Source: JAGTVG01 sp963820995 (GTDB lineage Bacteria; Bacteroidota; Bacteroidia; Cytophagales; Cyclobacteriaceae). From it: a DNA stretch of 64,000 nucleotides. Of this stretch, positions 10,287 to 19,905 are shown piece by piece; positions within the stretch are counted from its first letter, which is position 1; the number at the start of each line of letters is the position of its first letter. The DNA lies in assembly GCA_963820995.1 (NCBI GenBank), contig CAWGCL010000011.1, positions 276,684-340,683 of the forward strand. Direction: 5' to 3'. The position numbers were made by a program, and so were the translations under genes. The notes beneath the pieces were generated by a model. The model did not search any database, was not told where the DNA came from, and saw nothing but the letters and a program-made list of their open reading frames with translations.

Positions 10287-11351
10287 AAAAAGGAAAAGGA
10301 TATAAAGTTACCCTGGTAATTATAGCCGCTGGATTTCTTATTGGTGATCACTATGTTTGGCGGATATAAGAAATGGAATGCCTCGGATCCTGAAAAAACA
10401 TGTAACAGCTGTCATGAGATAAGCCCTTCCTATAACACTTGGGCAGCTTCAGCCCACAGAGGAATAAAATGTGATAATTGTCATGGTACAGCATTGAGTA
10501 ATGGCTGGCATAGCCTTTCGGAAAAGGTCAATATGGTCTTTTCACACTATAAAGAGGAAATGCTGCATGAAAATATAGGACTGAGTGAAGCTCAGAGGCT
10601 TGAAACCATGGAAAGGTGCCGTAATTGTCACCAAACGGAATATTTTATGTGGAACAGCAGCGGTCATTCCGCATCTTATTCGGATATCTTTCTTAATGAA
10701 ACGCATAACAAGACCGAACAACTTAATTTCGATTGTTTGAGATGTCATGGGATGTTTTATGAAGGCACAATCAATGACCTGGTTACTCCACTTTCTATTG
10801 AAGGGCCATGGTCTCTTATCGATGAAGAAAAAGCTGACCAGGCTACAATTCTTTGTATGACTTGTCATAAGGTTCATTCGGAAGGCCAACCTTCCACGGC
10901 CCCGGATCATAGCACTCCGGACAGTATTTTTTATGCCCGGGTCAAGGAAAATAAAACTGTAGGTTTTTATAGCCGGCACGAACTGATGCATTTCCCGCTG
11001 GAACAACTGCCTAGACCTGTGATCCTGAATCAGGAAGATACTGTTAAGACACCGGATGATCCTGTTTATAAACTTTGTGTTCAATGTCATGCGCCTTCTG
11101 TCTGGCACCAGGCTGGATCTCATGATGATCATACACCAGTCGGGGTACATGAAGGGATTTCCTGTGCGACCTGTCATGAGAAACACTCAAACTTTCAGAG
11201 AAATTCCTGTGACAAATGCCATCCGGCAATCAGTAATTGCAATCTCGATGTAAAAACAATGAATACTTCTTATTATTCAGCTTCCAGTCCGAATAATATT
11301 CATTTTGTTTCATGCAGTGATTGTCATGATGATCTTCTTTCTAAAAAATAA
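10283..11351 (+). CDS. Nine-haem c-type cytochrome (one frameshift)
   Basis: A membrane-anchored multihaem cytochrome, probably the electron acceptor of the dehydrogenase encoded just upstream. The ATG at 10283 overlaps the previous stop and starts MKKGKGYKVTLVIIAAGFLI, a short anchor. The frame shifts by one near 10337 and continues as VITMFGGYKKW and the cytochrome domain. Nine CxxCH haem sites can be counted in order: CNSCH, CDNCH, CRNCH, CLRCH, CMTCH, CVQCH, CATCH, CDKCH, CSDCH. The single N-terminal anchor resembles the NapC/NirT style. Known gluconate and fructose dehydrogenases use a three-haem cytochrome of different type, so nine haems here is unusual. Confidence 0.85.
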
Positions 11352-11352
11352 T

Positions 11353-13068
11353 ATGTTGAGAAATTTGAGATTTATAAAACAGCATAGCTTTCATAGTTTT
11401 TTAATCATAGCAGGTAATTTTCTGTTGATTCTATTGCTTTTGTCAGGATGTTCTAATCCAGGGAATAATGAAAAAATGATAAGAAAAGCACTGATCCTGT
11501 CCGGGCAAAATAACCACGAGTGGGATAAAACTACCGCTGCTTTACTGAAGATGTATAAAGAGCTTCCCGGATATGAGATTGATGTTACTGCAGATCCGGA
11601 ATCACTGACCTATGAAGAAATTAAGAATTATGATGTGTTGATAAGTAACTGGAATAACTGGCCCGATAATGATATCGCATGGAATCCTGTTCAGGAGAAA
11701 GCATTCCTGGATTATGTTGAAGAAGGGGGTGGAATAGTCTTTATTCACGCAGGGGCCTCTTCTTATTATTCTTCGGAGATTTATCATAAATTGGGTATTG
11801 GCAAATGGGGAAAAGAAACCTCCCATGGACAGCCGACAAAAGGTAAAATCGTACAATTGTCACAGGAACATCCGGTCACTAAAGGATTAAATGAGTTCTA
11901 CATTCTTGATGAGATCTGGGAACATACCGATATCAGTCCGGGTGCACTTGTTTTAGCAAGAATGACAGGAAAATCTGAGGAAGATGGCCATATGATCAGT
12001 GAAGATGCAGTATTCGTAAGGGAGATTGGAAAAGGGCGGACTTTTTATACCATAATGGGGCATGATGAAAGGGCATTGTTTAATACTGGACTTAAGACTT
12101 TATTACTAAGGGCCACAGAATGGGCTGCAAGTGGGGATGTGACCATGAATATTCCCCAGGATATGCAAATCCCCTCCGAATCAGCCAACCAGAATTTAAA
12201 ATGGATAGAATCTGACACCTCACTTCAACTTCTTAATGGTGAAAAGCTTGTGTGGCAGTATAATTTCAGGAACCGTTTTGGTAAGCCTTATTTTCATCCA
12301 ATCTATTTGAATTATACAAGACTCACGAGTGAAAGTCCAAGCGATCACCCCTGGCATTATGGGCTCTGGTTCTCATGGAAATTTATCAATGGACTTAATT
12401 ATTGGGAATATTTGGATGATTTCAAATCGGAAGAAACGGGATATAAGTCCGAGGGAATTACAGGAATTCAATCGATCGATATTCAGAAAAACCCGGATTA
12501 TTCTGCAAACATAGAGATTGATATTCTATATCGCCCTCAGAATGAAGATCCCGTGTTAAAAGAATTACGAAAGATCTATATTTCTCCACAGGACAATTCC
12601 GGGCAATATTATTTAGATTATGAACATCATTTTATTGCGGATTTTGACGATGTAATCCTTGATCGCACACCGATCCTTGGGGAACCCGATGGTAAATCAT
12701 GGGGTGGGTATGGCGGTTTATCAATTCGATTCAACCAGGATTTTACAGAAACGGAAACAATACCTGCTGTGATATATCCGGACTATCCGAAAAATGACTG
12801 GTTCTATATGGGATTCAACTCCCTTACAGGTGAAAAGGCAGGGGTGGCCATGCTTCAGCATCCGGATTATACGACCGAAACAACCCGTTGGTATTATTTG
12901 ACAGATATGAACCATCCATTTTTTTTCTACAGCCCGGCGGCTCTTTATGATGGTAAATATAAGTTAAACCGGGGAGACTCTCTGGTATTGAAATACAGGG
13001 TATGGGTATTGTCAGAAGCTTCTGACGAAATTTTAGCCGAAAAATTCCATCACTATATCTATGACTGA
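11353..13068 (+). CDS. ThuA-like plus PmoA-like (DUF6807) lipoprotein
   Basis: A two-domain exported protein of 571 residues. The ATG at 11353, two bases after the cytochrome stop, gives a long signal with lipobox LLLSGC. Residues about 40-260 resemble ThuA (trehalose-utilisation type, glutamine-amidotransferase-like fold): KALILSGQNNHEW, GGGIVFIHAGASSYY, GKGRTFYTIMGHDERA. Residues about 290-570 resemble the PmoA-like/DUF6807 family: GKPYFHPIYLNYTRLTSESP, DHPWHYGLWFSWKFINGLNY, FHHYIYD. Neither domain has a settled enzymatic role; both are common near sugar oxidoreductases. The tight spacing puts it in the dehydrogenase operon. Confidence 0.82.
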   Translation: MLRNLRFIKQHSFHSFLIIAGNFLLILLLLSGCSNPGNNEKMIRKALILSGQNNHEWDKTTAALLKMYKELPGYEIDVTADPESLTYEEIKNYDVLISNWNNWPDNDIAWNPVQEKAFLDYVEEGGGIVFIHAGASSYYSSEIYHKLGIGKWGKETSHGQPTKGKIVQLSQEHPVTKGLNEFYILDEIWEHTDISPGALVLARMTGKSEEDGHMISEDAVFVREIGKGRTFYTIMGHDERALFNTGLKTLLLRATEWAASGDVTMNIPQDMQIPSESANQNLKWIESDTSLQLLNGEKLVWQYNFRNRFGKPYFHPIYLNYTRLTSESPSDHPWHYGLWFSWKFINGLNYWEYLDDFKSEETGYKSEGITGIQSIDIQKNPDYSANIEIDILYRPQNEDPVLKELRKIYISPQDNSGQYYLDYEHHFIADFDDVILDRTPILGEPDGKSWGGYGGLSIRFNQDFTETETIPAVIYPDYPKNDWFYMGFNSLTGEKAGVAMLQHPDYTTETTRWYYLTDMNHPFFFYSPAALYDGKYKLNRGDSLVLKYRVWVLSEASDEILAEKFHHYIYD

Positions 13069-13097
13069 AATGGTGATATAAAAAATAAATAATTTAC

Positions 13098-14438
13098 ATG
13101 AAACAATCTGAGAAAAACATTATCGGTCGAAGGAAGTTTGCTAAAACAACTATGCAATCTATGGCTGGCGCACTCTTTATGCCAACTATTTTGCCTTCTA
13201 ATATTAAATGGAAAGGCGCTAACGACAGGATATTAATGGCTTCGATCGGTCTTGGGTCCAGGGCCAGCCATGAGCTTGATAATTATATCCTTCCTTTGGA
13301 AGGTTCATACTCTGTGGCTATGTGCGATGTTCATCTGGACAGGCGTGAGAACTGGACCAGAAAAGTAAATGATTACTATTCTTCTAAAGACATTAAAGCA
13401 CCGGAATGCAAATCATATCTTGATTTGGAGGAGATCCTTGACCGTAGTGATATCGATGCCGTACATATCACTACGCCTGATCACTGGCATGTGGCAGCCG
13501 CAACAAAAGCTGCAAAAGCGGGTAAGCATATCATGTTGGCAAAACCCCTTGGTTTAAGCTATCCACATTATCAAAAATTAAGCAATGCTGTTGTAAAAAA
13601 TGATGTTCGTTTTCATTATGCTACTCAACAACGAACATTTGAACATATGAAAGCAGGTGTTGAAATGATCCAGGAAGGAAAGATCGGAGATATAGAACGA
13701 GTAGATATATGGTGTCCCGGGAAAAATCCTGTTTCTTCTCCGGAATGTAAGGCAGTCCCGGTTCCCGACACCTTTGATTTCGATAAATGGACAGGCCCTG
13801 CTCCCTTGAATTCCTATTGTCCTGACAGGGTTACGAACAACAGTTCCTGGTTTCAATATGATTATAGCATCGGTTTTTTGGCCGGTTGGGGTGCTCATCC
13901 GATCGATATAATGGTATGGGCTTTGAAAGATCAGGTATCTGGACAGTATTCTTGTAAGGGAAACGGGACTTTCTGGTCAGAAGGGGGTATGTATGATAAT
14001 ATCTATTCCTGGGATGTTAATTATGAATATGAAAATGGATTGAAAGTTCATTTTGTGACTACTGATCTTTTTGAAGATATGGTGAAAGAAAGGAAGGTAG
14101 AAGCCTATAACGGGACTACTTTTTATGGAACTAAGGGCTGGATATCCTTAAGCAGGGAATCTGTTGAAAGCAATATTCCAGATATAAACCAGAAACTTAA
14201 TCAGTATTCAAGGGGAAATAATACCATGGGCCAGGCATTTCTTGATGTTATTCACGGAAAAACTAAAGAAATATGTCCGCTGGATGAGGCCATAATATCA
14301 GATACTATAAGTCATATGGGTGATATAGCTATTCGAATGAAGAAATCAGTCTCCTGGGATCCTGTGAAAGGCAAGGTAGATGATAAGGAAGGGAATAAAC
14401 TATATTCACGAAAATACAGGAAGCCTTATACGATATAA
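13098..14438 (+). CDS. Gfo/Idh/MocA family oxidoreductase, exported
   Basis: A 446-residue NAD(P)-dependent oxidoreductase likely acting on a sugar. The N-terminal GRRKFAKTTMQSMAGALFM looks like a Tat signal. It is followed by LMASIGLGSR (dinucleotide-binding turn), DIDAVHITTPDHWHVAAATKAA and GKHIMLAKPLGLS. The family's usual EKP motif reads AKP here (Ala148-Lys149-Pro150): the catalytic lysine is kept but the Glu is lost. The C-terminal half has the family's substrate-binding features (GFLAGWGAHPIDIMVWAL). It lies 29 bases after the ThuA/PmoA gene and probably ends that operon. Confidence 0.88.
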   Translation: MKQSEKNIIGRRKFAKTTMQSMAGALFMPTILPSNIKWKGANDRILMASIGLGSRASHELDNYILPLEGSYSVAMCDVHLDRRENWTRKVNDYYSSKDIKAPECKSYLDLEEILDRSDIDAVHITTPDHWHVAAATKAAKAGKHIMLAKPLGLSYPHYQKLSNAVVKNDVRFHYATQQRTFEHMKAGVEMIQEGKIGDIERVDIWCPGKNPVSSPECKAVPVPDTFDFDKWTGPAPLNSYCPDRVTNNSSWFQYDYSIGFLAGWGAHPIDIMVWALKDQVSGQYSCKGNGTFWSEGGMYDNIYSWDVNYEYENGLKVHFVTTDLFEDMVKERKVEAYNGTTFYGTKGWISLSRESVESNIPDINQKLNQYSRGNNTMGQAFLDVIHGKTKEICPLDEAIISDTISHMGDIAIRMKKSVSWDPVKGKVDDKEGNKLYSRKYRKPYTI

Positions 14439-14581
14439 ACTCTGTTAAATTATAAAACCAGCATGGTTCCTCAAAGCTGGGATTTGGGGGAGATCCGCCA
14501 TGTTGGAATGAAAGAACCGAAATGCTGTCTGACAAAAATGCATGTTTGAAGGATTATCCCGGTTGAATTTTTTGCAAATGA

Positions 14582-15184
14582 TCAATCCTTAAAGTCTGAT
14601 TCAGAGAACTTCAGGGCTTCATATGTGAAAAGGTCAGCATCCTTCCAGCCTTCCCAACCGATATGAGCTTTATCTCTTGCACATCGCCCAAGGAAATCTT
14701 CTACACTCCATCCAGTTTCATTGGCAACCTGGGGCAGGAAGGTTCCGGTTTGAAAGCCTTTTTTAATATAAATCCCATGCCTACCAATTTCTATCTGGTT
14801 AATAGATGAGATTTTCTTCATAGGAGTTAATACCGATATTTCAATCTCAATACTTGAAAGTTCATCCTGTTTAACCGATTTAAACCGGTAATCTTTCGTA
14901 GCTGAGGATATTGTTAATGATTGTATGGTTTTATAAAGAGGTTTATCAGATTCTATATGCCCGATACAACCTCTCAACTCACCATTTTTATACAAAGTAA
15001 CGAAAGCGCCCATTTGATTAAGATTTGCAGGATTTATTTCAGCTTCATCATAATTGCGAATCGAATTTTCAGTGATATACAATTCAAGTGCATTTCGGGC
15101 GAATCTCAATAACTGTATTTTATCTTCTCTGGAAAGCTTAAAACTTTTTGTTGGTTCTGATTTTCCGAATAATGATGCGAACAT
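14582..15184 (-). CDS. AMMECR1 (AmmeMemoRadiSam system protein A) domain protein
   Basis: A 200-residue soluble protein of the AMMECR1 family. Visible hallmarks are FVTLYKNGELRGCIGHIESD (the LRGCIG motif), DYRFKSVKQDELSSIEIEIS, and HGIYIKKGFQTGTFLPQVA. The family often occurs beside a Memo-like protein and a radical SAM enzyme, but neither is nearby. Its biochemical role is not settled. It lies downstream of the PycTM-like gene on the same strand with a 126-base gap. Confidence 0.88.
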   Translation of the reverse strand: MFASLFGKSEPTKSFKLSREDKIQLLRFARNALELYITENSIRNYDEAEINPANLNQMGAFVTLYKNGELRGCIGHIESDKPLYKTIQSLTISSATKDYRFKSVKQDELSSIEIEISVLTPMKKISSINQIEIGRHGIYIKKGFQTGTFLPQVANETGWSVEDFLGRCARDKAHIGWEGWKDADLFTYEALKFSESDFKD

Positions 15185-15310
15185 ATCTTATTCCTAAATT
15201 AAGATATTCCTGCGCTGGAATATGCTCATTTTAACGGTTTAAAAAATATTAATGTTGATCTAATATACGAAAAATGAAGCCATGAAACTGTATTTAAATC
15301 GGCTTTATAA

Positions 15311-15889
15311 TTAAAACATCAACCAAGTAAACAGGAATAAGAGTATTGAGCCAATAAATCCTACTAGAAAAATGATGTAAGAAGTGCGGAGTTTAGCATA
15401 TTTTCTATGGAGAACCGTGGCCTGGTTGAATATGTCAATGATCATATTTTCGTATACATCGCCTTTTGTTTCAATGATCTGCTTCATTGTATCAAGGTAT
15501 TCATTCAGTGTCAGCCCGTAAATGTTCTCAAAAAACAGCAGACTTCTTTTTTCTTGGTCAGTTGACAAGTTCCCCTTTTTTGAAAGGATAAGCCTTGGTT
15601 GTACGGCCCGGATAGCAAATACTGAGCTAAAGACAGCCGTAAGCATCACCGTGACTACAGGGATAACCAATTCAACATTTTCAATTACCTCTTTATTGGA
15701 AAATAATAAAGAGGAGGATATAATACCTATCAAAACAGATATAATCATAGCATTTATACCCAGAATCATGTTGGCTTTTGTGTCGGCTATTCGAATCAGA
15801 TTTATCTGGGTTCGATAGGTTACACGAAACAAAGTTTGCGTGCCGGCAGTGATCTGTTTTCTCTCTTTTATCTTCTTTGAAATGTCCAT
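15311..15889 (-). CDS. Pycsar-effector-like (PycTM/DUF5706) membrane protein
   Basis: A 192-residue membrane protein whose core, TQINLIRIADTKANMILGIN followed by AMIISVLIGIISSSLLF, matches the PycTM/DUF5706 pattern of 'adenosine-kanamycin-like' ADxKAN...N motif before a transmembrane helix. Three membrane segments are seen: about 45-65, 75-95 and 168-190. In Pycsar antiphage systems such proteins open the membrane when a neighbouring cyclase makes cCMP or cUMP. No cyclase adjoins it; the nearest, at 1-2832, is 12.5 kb away and is TPR-type. It is therefore an orphan effector homologue, possibly with a housekeeping role or responding to a distant cyclase. Confidence 0.72.
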   Translation of the reverse strand: MDISKKIKERKQITAGTQTLFRVTYRTQINLIRIADTKANMILGINAMIISVLIGIISSSLLFSNKEVIENVELVIPVVTVMLTAVFSSVFAIRAVQPRLILSKKGNLSTDQEKRSLLFFENIYGLTLNEYLDTMKQIIETKGDVYENMIIDIFNQATVLHRKYAKLRTSYIIFLVGFIGSILLFLFTWLMF

Positions 15890-16033
15890 ATTACATGCTT
15901 TGAATAGAGCAATATAAATATTTTTAGAATGCTACTCAAGAATATTGATAAAAAAGATGGCCTGAGATATGATAGCTGATAGATTTATAATTAAATAAAA
16001 ATGAAGTGTAAATATGAAATTATCGATATGATA

Positions 16034-17163
16034 TTATTCTATATCTGTCAAATTAACCTCCCGATAAACAATTCCCTCATAAGGATTGTTTATGCCTGCC
16101 TCGAACAAACATCCAATATTATCATTAGGTAATCTTGTAAGGTCTGAATAGGCTGAAGGTCCTGAAAAAAGTACAATTGATTTCTCCCATGTGCTTCCTT
16201 CATCGTAACTGATCCTCAGGGTCATGTTTTCCCGTTTTTCCTTATTTGCGGGATTGGAAAACAGGATTCTGCTTATACCGGATTCGGCAAAAGAATATCG
16301 CAGAAGACTGGCCTGGCATATTGGTTCGACCAGACTTTTATCAGGATAAATGTTTCCCCAGGTCAAACCTCCATCTTCACTTAAGGAGATCTTTCTGGTT
16401 TTCTTCGAACGGTCATAATTCCTCATATTCAGCATTAAATTTCCTTCGGGAAGTTCGGCAATTGCACATTCATTGACCTGGTCCTGCGGTGTAGAACCTC
16501 CAATCTGCCATGATTTCCCATGATCATCTGAATAAATAATATGTGAAAAATACTTCTTGTTTCCCGCTTCAATATGATCACATGGGATGATAAGTCTGTC
16601 TTTGAATTTGTCATTTTTGACCTGAATGCCATGGCAGGGGCCGGTTGCATACCATGTCCAGTTTTCCTTTTTGACAGAAGAGGTTATCTCTTTTGGAAGG
16701 GACCAGGAATTCCCTTCATCGGATGATTCCATTACGAAAATTCGCCTTGTATCCGTACTCGTTTGATGGATAATTTCTGATTCGTGGTCCTCTCCGAGAT
16801 TCCATGTGCTCAGGAGGTAAATGGTCCCGCTGATTCGGTCTACAACCGGTGCCGGATTGCCACAAACATTATCACCATCATCCCATAACACCTTTAGCTC
16901 GCTCCAGGTTTTTCCATTGTCCGATGATTTTTTCATAACTAGGTCTATGTCCCCCGTATCCGAGCTGCCATTTTTTCTGCCTTCAGCAAATGCGATGATA
17001 TTCCCTCCAGTGGTTGTAATTATGGCAGGAATCCGGAAGGTATGATATCCATCCGTGCCACTTTTAAACAGATATTCTAAGGATCGTATCTGACCAAAGG
17101 AAGTAAAAGATAAAATCCAGATAAGAGCAATATGGTGAAAATTGAAATAAAATTCTTTTTCAT
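16034..17163 (-). CDS. Sialidase (GH33-like BNR repeat), one frameshift
   Basis: An exported exo-alpha-sialidase. The main frame begins at 16936, but the true N-terminus lies upstream in another frame: ATG at 17163 gives MKKNFISIFTILLLSGFY, then a one-base shift in a T run near 17112 leads into SFGQIRSLEYLFKSGTDGYH and the sialidase FRIPAI motif. SDTGDIDLVMKKSSDNGKTW is the first Asp-box; others are SSDEGNSW, SDDHGKSW, SEDGGLTW and SYDEGSTW. Joined length is about 376 residues, normal for secreted bacterial sialidases. No sialic acid catabolic genes are seen nearby. Confidence 0.85.
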
Positions 17164-17431
17164 AATCGAAAACATTGGTTAATTCATAACACCTTGTTGT
17201 TTGTTCCTGTCATTCTATTCTTTTCCAGACTTCCATTGCGTTCAGGACTTTATTTAAATTGCCTGCATGGCTTAATTTCTAACTTTCGTTGCAATTATTT
17301 GTTACAATTGATCCGGAACTTTTAATGAATACCAACCAGGCCTAGGTTTTTGTCCATCGATTGAATTTATAACTTCTTATTTCTGTCAATCCAGGATTAA
17401 GTTCCGGCTCCGATTGCCTACAGGATTTACA

Positions 17432-18403
17432 TTACTGAGACCAATCCGTGGGTTCCCTGTCCCAGCGATGTTTTTCCAGTTCTTTCATCAGGTCATCGCT
17501 AAGCATTCCGGCATCGCTGGTGGCGATATTGGCTTCCACATGATTCAGTTTCCTCATGCCAGGAATAATTGTGCTGACCGTTGGTTCCCCCAGGATAAAC
17601 CTTAATGCCATTTCCGGCATAGTCATGCCATCCGGGACCAGAGGTTTCAAAGGTTCAGCATGTTCAACACTTGAATTCAGGTTCTCAGGTACAAAATAGG
17701 TGTTGCGCCAGTCGCCTTCAGGCCATGAACTATCCTTTGTCAGGGTGCCGGTCAGGGTTCCTTCATCAAAAGGGACGCGGGCTATTACACCTACATTATG
17801 TGATCTACATGCCGGGAACAACTCATCTTTTGGGTTCTGATCGAAGATATTATATATTACCTGAACTGTGTCGATTATGCCACTTTTAACAGCTTCAACG
17901 CCATTCCATGGTTCCCATCGGTTTATACTTATGCCAATCGCATGGATCAATCCCTGACTTTTCAGATCCATCATTTTCTTCACCCACCTGTCATCCTGAA
18001 GCCATTGGTCTTCCCAGGTGTGGAACTGCATGATATCATAAGAATCTATCCCGGCATTTTCCAGACTGCTGTCTACAAACCTTTGAATATGATCAGGTGG
18101 GAAACAATCTTCAAGGGTATGTTCACGACGGCTTGGCCATTTAAAATTTTTAGGGGGAATTTTTGTAGCAGTATACAATCGTTTGTCTGGATTTGCTCGT
18201 ATCAATTCTCCTAGCAAACTTTCACTTTTACCTGATCCATAGCCCCAGGCAGTATCAAAAAAATTGCATCCAAGATCTACTGCTTTCTGCATTGATTTCA
18301 TTGACTCCTCATCATCTGACCCGGTCCAGCCAGCCATACCCCACATTCCATATCCTATTTCACTGACTTCCCAATTAGTACGTCCTAGTTTTCTGTATTT
18401 CAT
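17432..18403 (-). CDS. Aldo/keto reductase
   Basis: A cytoplasmic NADPH-dependent reductase of 323 residues. MKYRKLGRTNWEVSEIGYG is the standard start; NFFDTAWGYGSGKSE carries the catalytic Asp and Tyr, and YTATKIPPKN carries the Lys. The C-terminal STIIPGMRKLNHVEANIA is the cofactor-binding block. It has no signal peptide. The 268 bases between it and the sialidase hold no gene that I can see, so co-transcription of the two is uncertain. Confidence 0.9.
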   Translation of the reverse strand: MKYRKLGRTNWEVSEIGYGMWGMAGWTGSDDEESMKSMQKAVDLGCNFFDTAWGYGSGKSESLLGELIRANPDKRLYTATKIPPKNFKWPSRREHTLEDCFPPDHIQRFVDSSLENAGIDSYDIMQFHTWEDQWLQDDRWVKKMMDLKSQGLIHAIGISINRWEPWNGVEAVKSGIIDTVQVIYNIFDQNPKDELFPACRSHNVGVIARVPFDEGTLTGTLTKDSSWPEGDWRNTYFVPENLNSSVEHAEPLKPLVPDGMTMPEMALRFILGEPTVSTIIPGMRKLNHVEANIATSDAGMLSDDLMKELEKHRWDREPTDWSQ

Positions 18404-18448
18404 ACTTTATTAATTTTATATTTCAGTAAAAATTTAATAGTTGCAGAT

Positions 18449-18593
18449 GCTCTTTTTACACTGAAAGTACGCAACCTGCCTCTTGAGGGTAGCAATATTC
18501 TTTTTAGGCTGAAAGTATACCTGCCTGCTACTTTAGGGAGGCATATCCTCTTTTTATACTAAAAAGTACACCCATCTGTTACTTAGGTGAAGA
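18449..18593. repeat. Three degenerate ~49-bp tandem repeats
   Basis: Three consecutive units start at about 18449, 18497 and 18546. Each begins CTTTTTA followed by a variant of CTGAAAGTA, then CCTGCC-like and ACTTTAGG-like blocks. They lie between the aldo/keto reductase start and the cysteine desulfurase-like gene, where both genes would have their promoters. The units are too diverged and the spacing too even for a CRISPR; function is unknown. Confidence 0.6.
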
Positions 18594-18774
18594 TAATAAT
18601 ATTCGGATTGCTCTTCCAATAAATTCTAAGTTTTTAAACAGGATGATTTATAATTGTATTAACCACCTTATTCTATAAACACCAGAAACTCTTTCAATCT
18701 TTTTTCTGAATTTCTAACCCACAATCGTAAATAATCCATAATTTTAATTTTTTCAATTCGAAATTTTGCACAAA

Positions 18775-19890
18775 ATGGATAAGCCCGATCCAAAATATTT
18801 TGATTACGCTGCGTCCGTTCCTCCATTTAGAGAGGCACTGGATAGTTTTATTAAAATATCCCAGTCATATTTCGCCAATCCTTCATCCATCCATTCACAG
18901 GGCAGGAAGGCCAAAAAATTGCTGTTTGAACTCAAAAAGGAGTTTTGTGATCTTCTTCACTTCTATGATGGTCGATTGATGTTATGTTCTTCAGCAACTG
19001 AAGCAAATAATACGATTATTGAAGGGTGTCTTCGACGGTTTCCGGAAAAGAAAATACTGATTGCGGAGGATGCTCACGATTCTGTCTGGTATGCTATTAA
19101 CCGATATCCGAAAAGAACATCTGTCTTAAAAATTAATCCGAATGGAAAGATAGATGAAGATCAACTTATTAGATCCCTTTCAAAGGACACAGTCCTTGTA
19201 TGTTTAAATCATGTGTGTAGTGAGACTGGAACAATTCATAATGTTGATAGGCTGGCATATATATGTCAATCCCGGGAGATCAAAATATTGATAGATGGAA
19301 CACAGGCAGTTGGCCATATTCCATTGAATTTAAACGATATTCCCTGCGATTATTACACTTTTTCTGCACACAAATTTGGTGGTCTAAGGTCAATTGGGGG
19401 GATATTCATGAGAGATAGTAACTTTGATCCACTGTTATTTGGAGGGATGCAGGAATGGGAAATGCGTGGGGGAACAGAGAACCTGGCTGGACTAGCGGCA
19501 GCAAAAACAGCACTTAAAAGAAACCTTGAAATCCAGTCTTCAGAAATGACTCGATTAAATGCCTTAGGGCAAAGGTTTACTAGGCAAATCCAGGATAAAA
19601 TACCAGGTGTAATTGTCAATTCTCCGCAAAATGGCCTGCCCGGTCTGATATCTATCAGTGTTCCTGGTATGAAGGGTAATGAAATTGTAGCTGCATTGTC
19701 ACTATCAGGATACTCTTTATCAACCGGTTCAGCGTGTCATGCCAACCAGGAAGAACCCTCCAGGATCATTTTAGCAAGAGGTCTGAATGAAAATGAGGCT
19801 ACAAGCACTGTCCGGATCAGTATGGGTTATGGGACTACTGAGGAATCCTTGGATGGATTACTGGAAGCAATTATAGAATATATTGGCTAA
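18775..19890 (+). CDS. Cysteine desulfurase-like PLP enzyme (class V aminotransferase)
   Basis: A 371-residue PLP enzyme of the NifS/IscS type that would mobilise sulfur from cysteine. The ATG at 18775 gives MDKPDPKYFDYAAS; the frame opens slightly earlier at a TTG. Seen: SSATEANNTII (PLP phosphate contact), NHVCSETGTIH, DGTQAVGH, the PLP lysine in SAHKFGG, and the catalytic Cys loop STGSACHANQEEPSR. GGTENLAG is also typical. The first gene of a four-gene same-strand cluster with thiol and membrane redox proteins, so it may serve a dedicated sulfur or selenium transfer role rather than general Fe-S assembly; that is inference. Confidence 0.88.
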   Translation: MDKPDPKYFDYAASVPPFREALDSFIKISQSYFANPSSIHSQGRKAKKLLFELKKEFCDLLHFYDGRLMLCSSATEANNTIIEGCLRRFPEKKILIAEDAHDSVWYAINRYPKRTSVLKINPNGKIDEDQLIRSLSKDTVLVCLNHVCSETGTIHNVDRLAYICQSREIKILIDGTQAVGHIPLNLNDIPCDYYTFSAHKFGGLRSIGGIFMRDSNFDPLLFGGMQEWEMRGGTENLAGLAAAKTALKRNLEIQSSEMTRLNALGQRFTRQIQDKIPGVIVNSPQNGLPGLISISVPGMKGNEIVAALSLSGYSLSTGSACHANQEEPSRIILARGLNENEATSTVRISMGYGTTEESLDGLLEAIIEYIG

Positions 19891-19905
19891 TAATATTAAT
19901 ATCAG

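Noticed and set aside
1..15889. Cyclase at 1-2832 and PycTM-like protein as one Pycsar defence system
   Set aside because: They are 12.5 kb apart with unrelated operons between them, and the cyclase has TolB/TPR parts not found in PycC.
18449..18593. Possible CRISPR array
   Set aside because: Repeats are too diverged, lack distinct spacers between identical units, and no cas gene is near.
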